DNA of 64,000 nucleotides from Rhizobium sp. Q54. Its GTDB lineage: Bacteria > Pseudomonadota > Alphaproteobacteria > Rhizobiales > Xanthobacteraceae. The notes under the pieces are model-generated. The model searched no databases. It was not told the origin of the DNA and saw only the letters and a program-made list of their open reading frames with translations. Of the stretch, positions 25,471-31,954 are shown in pieces (position 1 is the stretch's first letter; each line of letters begins with the position of its first letter). The translations under genes were made by a program, and so were the position numbers. Location: NCBI GenBank assembly GCA_945907045.1, contig CAMDSH010000001.1, forward strand, positions 62,001 to 126,000. Direction: 5' to 3'.

Positions 25471-25506
25471 ACGATGCTGTCAGCGTCCGCGAGGGTTAAA
25501 TCCGGC

Positions 25507-25565
25507 TTGACTCGCCTTATGCACTATAGTTCACTTTGGGTATAGCTCATTGGGAACTATAGTTC
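25507..25565 (+). promoter_or_regulatory. boxR control region with paired 12-base palindromes
   Basis: Two near-identical sites, GCACTATAGTTC (25521-25532) and GAACTATAGTTC (25554-25565), differ by one base; the second is a perfect palindrome. Their centres are 33 bases apart, about three helical turns, so a dimer on each would face the same side. A degenerate third copy (GGTATAGCTC, 25539-25548) lies midway. TTGACT at 25507-25512 is a candidate -35. The downstream palindrome directly abuts the GTG start codon, leaving no ribosome site. The likely ligand is BoxR itself (autoregulation); this is inferred from position and symmetry. Confidence 0.6.
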
Positions 25566-26477
25566 GTGGTCACTCCGAAGCCGAAAGCACGCGAGAAAGC
25601 CGACGCGAAGGCGGACGATGTCTTCGTCGCCGAGCTTGGCCATCTGGTGCGTCTGGGACGCGCCAAGCGCGGCATCAGCCGCAAGCAGCTCGCCAGGGGC
25701 TCCGGCATCTCCGAGCGTTATCTGGCGCAGATCGAAGGCGGCGAGGGCAATCCTTCGGTCATCGTGCTCAAGGGCATCGCGGCGGCGTTCGATGTGCCGG
25801 TCGCCGAATTGCTGCCGCGCCTGAATGCGCGCAACGGCGCGCTCACCAAAATCAACGATCTGCTCGTCCGTTTGCCGGCGGGCGAACTCGCCGCAATTGC
25901 AGAGCTGGTCGACCGGCGCTTGACCGGCGCGCCCGGTTCCGACCGCGGACGGCGCATCGCGCTGGTTGGTCTGCGCGGCGCCGGAAAATCCACGCTTGGA
26001 AACATGCTGGCGAAAAATCTCGGTTGTCCGTTCATCGAACTCGACCGCGTGGTCGAGCAGGAATACGGCGCGAGCCTTCCGACACTCATTGAAATGTCCG
26101 GCGTCGGCACGTTCCGCCGCTATGAGCGCGCGTGTCTCGAACGCGTCATCGCCGAAAACGACGCGGCGGTGATCGCGACCGCGGGCGGCATTGTCGCCAG
26201 CCCGGAGACTTACGCGCTGCTGCTACGCCGCACGCACACGGTCTGGGTCAAGGCTTCGCCGCAAGAACATATGGCGCGTGTGATGGAGCAGGGCGACTTC
26301 CGCCCGATGGCGCAGAACCGCGAGGCGATGGCCGATCTGCGCGCGATCCTGGAAGCGCGCGGGGCCGACTACGCGCGCGCCGATGCTACGCTCGATACCG
26401 CCGGCAAAAGTGCCGAGCAAAGTTTCACGCAGCTCACCAAACTGGTCGCGCCTCATGTGAAGGAGGCGCGGCGATGA
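25566..26477 (+). CDS. boxR: BoxR-type regulator: HTH domain fused to shikimate-kinase-like domain
   Basis: 303 aa. An N-terminal XRE-type helix-turn-helix (about 20-80; ISRKQLARGSGISERYLAQI and GNPSVIVLKGIAAAF) is joined to a shikimate-kinase-like domain (about 125-300) with P-loop GLRGAGKSTLG. This is the BzdR/BoxR layout, in which the kinase-like part senses benzoyl-CoA and releases DNA. GTG at 25566 is the only possible start for the full HTH, because an in-frame TAG ends at 25562. No ribosome site precedes it, so it may be leaderless or weakly translated. It overlaps the next gene by four bases. It is the only recognised regulator in the window. Confidence 0.93.
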   Translation: MVTPKPKAREKADAKADDVFVAELGHLVRLGRAKRGISRKQLARGSGISERYLAQIEGGEGNPSVIVLKGIAAAFDVPVAELLPRLNARNGALTKINDLLVRLPAGELAAIAELVDRRLTGAPGSDRGRRIALVGLRGAGKSTLGNMLAKNLGCPFIELDRVVEQEYGASLPTLIEMSGVGTFRRYERACLERVIAENDAAVIATAGGIVASPETYALLLRRTHTVWVKASPQEHMARVMEQGDFRPMAQNREAMADLRAILEARGADYARADATLDTAGKSAEQSFTQLTKLVAPHVKEARR

Positions 26478-27304
26478 AACTCGACGATGCCGGCTTCCTC
26501 GATATCGGCGCGCAGCGGCTGGAATACCGCATGATCGGTCCGCGCCCGAATGAGGCGCCGACGCTGGTGCTGTTGCACGAAGGGCTCGGCTGTGTCGGGC
26601 TGTGGGGCGATTTTCCCGACAAGCTCGCGGCCGCGACGCGCGCCGGCGTGTTCGTTTATTCGCGCGCCGGTTACGGGCAATCGTCGCCGGTCAAACTGCC
26701 CCGGCCTTTGACTTATATGCATGACGAGGCGCGCGAGACCTTGCCGCGCTTGCTCGACGCGATCGGGTTCAAGAACGGATTGCTGGTCGGCCACAGTGAC
26801 GGCGCGTCCATCGCCGCGATCTACGCTGGCAGCCATCAGGACCATCGCGTCAGCGGACTGGTGCTGATCGCACCGCATTTCTTCACCGAGGATCCCGGCA
26901 TCGCTTCCATCGTCGAAGCGCGCAAGGCTTACGAAACCACCGATTTGAAGCAAAAATTGTCACGCTGGCATGCCGATCCGGACAACGCCTTCAAGGGCTG
27001 GAATGGCGCCTGGCTCGATCCGCAATTCCGCAAATGGGATATCGTCGAAAACCTCGCTTACATCCGCGTGCCGATCCTGATCGTGCAAGGCGAAGACGAT
27101 CAATATGGAACGGTGAAGCAGATCGAGGTCGCGCAGGAGGAATGTTACTGCCCGGTCGAGGTCGAACTTCTGCCGGGCGCGCGGCATTCGCCGCAACGCG
27201 AGGCGCCGGAGAAGACGCTTAGCGCGATTTCGGATTTTGCCAACCGGGTGTTGTGGGATCACGGTGAAACGCGCGCGGCGAACGCAATTCAAGAGAGGGT
27301 GTGA
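26474..27304 (+). CDS. Alpha/beta hydrolase in the box operon
   Basis: 276 aa hydrolase fold. The nucleophile elbow is GHSDGAS (Ser near residue 100), the acid lies in QGEDDQYG and the catalytic His in GARHSPQREAP; the oxyanion region is LLHEGLGC. AGGAGG precedes the ATG, which overlaps the boxR stop (ATGA). Its own TGA overlaps the boxC ATG. Hydrolases of this kind recur in box clusters and could act on a lactone or CoA-ester by-product of the epoxide route, but the exact reaction is not settled by sequence. Confidence 0.88.
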   Translation: MKLDDAGFLDIGAQRLEYRMIGPRPNEAPTLVLLHEGLGCVGLWGDFPDKLAAATRAGVFVYSRAGYGQSSPVKLPRPLTYMHDEARETLPRLLDAIGFKNGLLVGHSDGASIAAIYAGSHQDHRVSGLVLIAPHFFTEDPGIASIVEARKAYETTDLKQKLSRWHADPDNAFKGWNGAWLDPQFRKWDIVENLAYIRVPILIVQGEDDQYGTVKQIEVAQEECYCPVEVELLPGARHSPQREAPEKTLSAISDFANRVLWDHGETRAANAIQERV

Positions 27305-28992
27305 TGGCGGACGCAAAACGCAAATTGGCGAATGGGGCGAGCTGGATCGATTTTCAGACCGACCCGTCGCGCTACCGCCACTGGAAGCTTGCCGCCGAGG
27401 GCGACGTTGCCATGCTCACGATGGACGTGGACGAGAAGGGCAGCCTGTTCGAAGGCTACGATCTAAAGCTGAATTCCTACGATCTCGGTGTCGATATTGA
27501 ACTCGCCGACGCGCTCGCGCGTTTGCGCTTTGAATATCCGTCCGTGCGTGTCGTGCAGTTGCGCTCCGGCAAGCCGCGCGTGTTCTGTGCCGGCGCCAAT
27601 ATCCGCATGCTGGCGGGCGCCACGCACGCGCACAAAGTGAATTTCTGTAAATTCACCAACGAGACGCGCAACTCCATCGAGGACGCCAGCGAGAATTCTT
27701 CCCAGCGCATGATCTGCGTCGTCACTGGCTCGTGCGCCGGCGGCGGCTATGAACTCGCGCTCGCCGCCGATCACATCATTCTTCAGGACGACGGCTCGTC
27801 GACCGTGTCGCTGCCCGAGTTGCCGCTGCTGGCGGTGCTGCCCGGCACCGGCGGGCTCACACGCGTCACTGACAAGCGAAAAGTCCGCCGCGACCATGCC
27901 GACGTGTTTTGCACCACGGAGGAAGGCATCAAGGGCAAGCGCGCGGTGGAATGGAAGCTGGTCGATGAAGTGGTGCCGAATTCGAAGCTTGAGGATGTTG
28001 TAAAAACACGTTTGAAGGAATTCGCGGCGAAGTCTGATCGTCCGAAGGACACTAAAGGCATCAAGCTGACGCCGCTAAATCGCAAATTTTCACCGAATGG
28101 CATCGAATACGGTTTCGTCTCCGTCGCCTTCGACCGCGCGAGCCGCATCGCCACTATCACGCTGCGCGGACCGGAAGCGCCGCCGCCGGCGGACGCCGCC
28201 GCGATTATTGCGCAGGGCGCGGCGTTCTGGCCGCTGGCGATGGCGAGGGAACTTGATGACGCGATTCTCCACATCCGCATCAACGAACTCGACGTGGCCG
28301 CCATCGTTTTCAAGTCGGTTGGCGAGCGCGAAAACGTACTCGGTTACGACACGCTGCTCGACTCGGTACACGGTCACTGGCTGGCGCGCGAAATCCGCCT
28401 GCTCTGGAAGCGTGTGTTCAAGCGCATCGATCTCACCTCGCGCAGCCTGGTCGCCATTGTCGAGCCCGGCTCGTGCTTTGCCGGGACGCTCGCGGAAATC
28501 GTTCTCGCCGCCGATCGTTCCTACATGCTGATCGGACAGAAAAACGGCGACAACAAACCGCCCGCCGCCATTGTGCTCGATGACGTCAATCTCGGCGCCT
28601 ATCCGATGGTCAACGGCATCTCGCGGCTGGAAAGCCGGTTTCTCGGCGATCCGTCGGCGCTGGAGGCGGCAAAGGCCTGCCTCGGAAATGTGCTCAACGC
28701 GGAATCCGCAGAAGAACTCGGCCTCGTCACCTTCGCCTATGACGATGTCGATTGGGACGACGAAATCCGCATCTTCCTGGAGGAGCGCGCGAGCTTCTCC
28801 GCCGACGGGCTCACGGGCCTCGAAGCGAACTTGCGCTTTGGCGGGCCTGAGACGATGGAATCTAAAATCTTCGCGCGGCTGACTGCCTGGCAAAACTGGA
28901 TCTTCCAGCGCCCCAATGCGGTCGGCGAGGAAGGCGCGTTGCGCCGCTATGGCACCGGCCAGAAGGCCGTGTTCGACACCGAACGAGTATGA
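27304..28992 (+). CDS. boxC: 2,3-epoxybenzoyl-CoA dihydrolase (benzoyl-CoA-dihydrodiol lyase)
   Basis: 562 aa crotonase-superfamily enzyme with two crotonase-like halves; it opens the ring of 2,3-epoxybenzoyl-CoA to 3,4-dehydroadipyl-CoA semialdehyde and formate. Visible: RVFCAGANIRMLAGATHAHK, the oxyanion-hole segment VTGSCAGGGYELALAADHI, and in the second half VEPGSCFAGTLAEIVLAADRS. Length and the opening ASWIDFQTDPSRYRHWKL match BoxC. ATG at 27304 overlaps the hydrolase stop by one base; a GTG one codon earlier is the alternative. It is ten bases ahead of boxB. Confidence 0.95.
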   Translation: MADAKRKLANGASWIDFQTDPSRYRHWKLAAEGDVAMLTMDVDEKGSLFEGYDLKLNSYDLGVDIELADALARLRFEYPSVRVVQLRSGKPRVFCAGANIRMLAGATHAHKVNFCKFTNETRNSIEDASENSSQRMICVVTGSCAGGGYELALAADHIILQDDGSSTVSLPELPLLAVLPGTGGLTRVTDKRKVRRDHADVFCTTEEGIKGKRAVEWKLVDEVVPNSKLEDVVKTRLKEFAAKSDRPKDTKGIKLTPLNRKFSPNGIEYGFVSVAFDRASRIATITLRGPEAPPPADAAAIIAQGAAFWPLAMARELDDAILHIRINELDVAAIVFKSVGERENVLGYDTLLDSVHGHWLAREIRLLWKRVFKRIDLTSRSLVAIVEPGSCFAGTLAEIVLAADRSYMLIGQKNGDNKPPAAIVLDDVNLGAYPMVNGISRLESRFLGDPSALEAAKACLGNVLNAESAEELGLVTFAYDDVDWDDEIRIFLEERASFSADGLTGLEANLRFGGPETMESKIFARLTAWQNWIFQRPNAVGEEGALRRYGTGQKAVFDTERV

Positions 28993-29002
28993 GGAGCACG
29001 CT

Positions 29003-30448
29003 ATGAACATCATGAATGTCGATTACTCGACGCAGATTCCGAACAATGTCGGGCTCACCGAAGACGCGCGCGTGCTCAAGGCGCTGCAAACCTGGCATCC
29101 CGGCTATCTCGACTGGTGGCAAAACATGGGGCCGGAAGGTTTCCAGGAAAAGTTGGTCTACTTGCGCACCGCCGTGTCGGTCGATCCGAAAGGCTGGGCC
29201 AAGTTCGATTACGTCCGCATGCCGGAATACCGCTGGGGCATTCTGCTGGCGCCCGCCGAGCAGGACCGGAAAATTCCGTTCGGCCAGCATTACGGCGAAC
29301 CAGCCTGGCAGGAAGTGCCGGGCGAGCATCGCGCCACGCTGCGCCGCCTGATCGTCATTCAGGGCGACACCGAGCCAGCTTCGGTCGAGCAGCAGCGCCA
29401 TCTCGGCAAGACCGCGCCCTCGCTCTACGACATGCGCAACCTTTTCCAGGTCAACGTCGAGGAAGGCCGCCATCTCTGGGCGATGGTTTATCTGTTGCAG
29501 AAATATTTCGGCCGTGATGGCCGCGATGAAGCCGAAGAACTGCTGCGCCGCCGCTCCGGCAGCACGGATTCTCCGCGCATGCTCGGCGCCTTCAACGAAG
29601 CGACGCCGGATTGGTTGTCGTTCTTCATGTTCACGTTCTTCGTCGACCGCGATGGCAAGATGCAGCTGGAGTCGCTGGCGCAATCCGGCTTCGATCCGCT
29701 CTCGCGCACCTGCCGCTTCATGCTCACCGAGGAAGCGCATCACATGTTCGTCGGCGAAACCGGCATCGGCCGCACCATCCAGCGCACTTGCGAGGCGATG
29801 GTGGCCGCCGGCATTTCCGATCCAAACGACGTTGCGAAGGTTCGTGCGCTCGGCGTCATCGATATGCCGACCATCCAGAAGAAACTCAATCTGCATTACT
29901 CACTGGCGCTCGATCTGTTCGGCTCGGAGGTTTCTACCAACGCGGCCAACGCATTCAATTCCGGCATCAAGGGCCGCTTCCAGGAAACGCGCATCCAGGA
30001 CGATCACCGCCTGCAGAACGACACCTATCCGGTGCTGAAATTGGTGAATGGCGTGATCCAGCGCGTGGACGAGCCGGCGTTGACCGCGCTCAACATGCGG
30101 CTGCGCGATGACTACACCAACGACTGCGCCAAGGGCGTCGAGCGCTGGAACAAGATCATCGAGAAGACTGGCGTGAACTTCCGCCTCGCGCTGCCGCACG
30201 TGGCGTTCCACAGGCAGATCGGCGAATTCAAGGACGTGCAGGCGACGCCGACGGGCGAATTGCTCGACGAGGCGGACTGGCAGAAGCGCAAGCAGGAATG
30301 GCTGCCGACCACGGACGATGGAAATTTCATCGCCGATCTGATGAAGCCGATGGTGGAGCCGGGCAAGTTCGCGGGATGGATCTCGGCGCCGCGCCTCGGC
30401 ATCGACAACAAGCCGGGCGAGTTCGAATACGTGAAAATCGCGGGTTGA
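29003..30448 (+). CDS. boxB: Benzoyl-CoA 2,3-epoxidase, diiron subunit
   Basis: 481 aa class I diiron oxygenase that epoxidises benzoyl-CoA with O2 and reductant. All expected metal ligands are present: Glu124 (QGDTE), Glu154 and His157 (EEGRHLW), Asp215 (FVDRDG), Glu244 and His247 (EEAHHMF). The numbering is about four ahead of the characterised enzyme because of a longer start. GAGGAG precedes the ATG at 29003. It is the last gene of the cluster; a REP-like element follows. Its reductase BoxA is not encoded in the window. Confidence 0.96.
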   Translation: MNIMNVDYSTQIPNNVGLTEDARVLKALQTWHPGYLDWWQNMGPEGFQEKLVYLRTAVSVDPKGWAKFDYVRMPEYRWGILLAPAEQDRKIPFGQHYGEPAWQEVPGEHRATLRRLIVIQGDTEPASVEQQRHLGKTAPSLYDMRNLFQVNVEEGRHLWAMVYLLQKYFGRDGRDEAEELLRRRSGSTDSPRMLGAFNEATPDWLSFFMFTFFVDRDGKMQLESLAQSGFDPLSRTCRFMLTEEAHHMFVGETGIGRTIQRTCEAMVAAGISDPNDVAKVRALGVIDMPTIQKKLNLHYSLALDLFGSEVSTNAANAFNSGIKGRFQETRIQDDHRLQNDTYPVLKLVNGVIQRVDEPALTALNMRLRDDYTNDCAKGVERWNKIIEKTGVNFRLALPHVAFHRQIGEFKDVQATPTGELLDEADWQKRKQEWLPTTDDGNFIADLMKPMVEPGKFAGWISAPRLGIDNKPGEFEYVKIAG

Positions 30449-30467
30449 GGCTTGAGCATTCTCAGTT

Positions 30468-30557
30468 GTCATCGCCGGGCTTGTCCCGGCGATCCCGCTT
30501 AAGGAGGCATGGTCATGCCTTATGAATCGAGATGGCCGGGACAAGCCCGGCCATGAC
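30468..30557. repeat. REP-like palindromic element, family 2 copy 2
   Basis: The left arm (30468-30499) and right arm (about 30530-30557) are near-perfect reverse complements with the same core as the copy at 6232-6321, CCGGGCTTGTCCCGG. A short inner repeat with a cat/atg symmetry separates the arms. It sits between the convergent ends of boxB and the aminotransferase gene, where it can act as a bidirectional transcript end. Confidence 0.88.
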
Positions 30558-30575
30558 GACGGTTGAGTTTGTTAT

Positions 30576-31784
30576 TTACTCCGCTGCCTTGCGCGCGGAG
30601 CTTCCCAGTTGCGACGTGATGTAATCCATCGCCGCCTGCACGCCGCCCTTCTTGTGCGGAACGCCGGCGAGGGCGAGCGCCATTTCGGTAGCAGCGAGCG
30701 CGCCCATCAGCATGGTGTCGTTGGTATCGCCAAGATGTCCGATGCGGAACATCTTGCCCTGGAAGCGGCCGAAACTCGCGCCGTAGGAAATATTGAAGTG
30801 CTCGAGCGCCAGCGCGCGGAAGGCATCCGCGTCGTGGCCGTCGGGCAGCAACACGGCGGTCAGCGTCGGCGAATAGTGTTTCGGGTTGGAGCAGATGATC
30901 TCAAGGCCCCAGGCTTTCACTGCGCGGCGGGTTGCTTCCGCCATGCGGTCGTGACGCGCGAACACGTTGTCGAGCCCTTCCTCGTGCAGCATCTCGATCG
31001 ACACCGCCAAGCCTTGCAGCATTTGCGTCGCCGGGGTGTAAGGGAAGAAGCCGATCTTATTCATCGTGATCATCTCGTCCCACGCCCAGAACGCCTTCGG
31101 CAGCTTGGAGGTCTTGTTGGCGGCCAGCGCCTTGTCGCTGATCGCGTTGAACGACATGCCGGGCGGCAGCATCAAGCCCTTCTGCGCGCCGCCGACGGTA
31201 ACGTCCACGCCCCATTCGTCATGGCGGTAGTCGGTGGAGGCGAGCGATGAAATCGTATCGACCAGCAGCAGCGCCGGGTGACCGGCTTTGTCGATGGCCT
31301 TGCGCACCTCGGCGACGGGAGAGAGACAGCCGGTCGAGGTTTCGTTGTGCAGGAAGCACACCGCCTTGATCTCGTGCTTCTTGTCTTCGCGAAGCCGAGC
31401 CTCGACGACGGCGGCATCGACGCCCGAGCGCCAGTCTGTAGTGATGAATTCGGTTCTGATGCCTAGCTTCTCCGCCATCTTCTTCCACAGCGTGGCGAAC
31501 TGGCCAGTCTCCACCATCAGCACGAGGTCGCCGGGCGAGAGTGTGTTCACCAGCGCGCCTTCCCAGGCGCCGGTGCCGGTGGCGGTGTAGATGATGACCG
31601 GATTGGTGGTCTTGAAGATGGTCTTGATGCCTTCCAGGCAGCGCTTGGCCAGCTTGGAGAATTCCGGCCCGCGATGGTCGATGATCGGCGTGTCCATCGC
31701 CCGCAGAATTTTGTCGGGAAGCGGCGACGGCCCCGGAATATGCAGGGCATGGCGTCCAACCGTACGCGAGGAATTCTTAGCCAT
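30576..31784 (-). CDS. Class V aminotransferase, serine/alanine-glyoxylate type
   Basis: 402 aa PLP enzyme of the alanine-glyoxylate/serine-glyoxylate aminotransferase group. Marks: the opening HIPGPSPLPDKILRAM, the ATGTGAWEGAL phosphate-site loop, HNETSTGCL, the cofactor Asp in LLVDTISSLAS, and the Schiff-base Lys in GGAQKGLMLPPG. GGAG lies nine bases before the ATG. Serine-glyoxylate transaminase serves the serine cycle and photorespiration-like routes; no other serine-cycle gene is in the window, so the choice of amino donor is open. It is divergent from the FAD/Fe-S oxidoreductase across 170 bases that contain a small GAATG/CATTC inverted repeat at 31881-31893. Confidence 0.92.
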   Translation of the reverse strand: MAKNSSRTVGRHALHIPGPSPLPDKILRAMDTPIIDHRGPEFSKLAKRCLEGIKTIFKTTNPVIIYTATGTGAWEGALVNTLSPGDLVLMVETGQFATLWKKMAEKLGIRTEFITTDWRSGVDAAVVEARLREDKKHEIKAVCFLHNETSTGCLSPVAEVRKAIDKAGHPALLLVDTISSLASTDYRHDEWGVDVTVGGAQKGLMLPPGMSFNAISDKALAANKTSKLPKAFWAWDEMITMNKIGFFPYTPATQMLQGLAVSIEMLHEEGLDNVFARHDRMAEATRRAVKAWGLEIICSNPKHYSPTLTAVLLPDGHDADAFRALALEHFNISYGASFGRFQGKMFRIGHLGDTNDTMLMGALAATEMALALAGVPHKKGGVQAAMDYITSQLGSSARKAAE

Positions 31785-31954
31785 TGGCAGTCGCTCCTGA
31801 AAACGGCAGTTTTTAAAGGTTTTTCGTGGCGAACCACGGCCCGTCCCGGCTTGGGAGCGGTGCTTGTGGCGTTGAACTATGAATGCAACATTCGGGTCAA
31901 GCGGTTTTCAGCATAGCCAACAAGCGGATTTAGGCAGAGCGAGGGCTTACAGCG

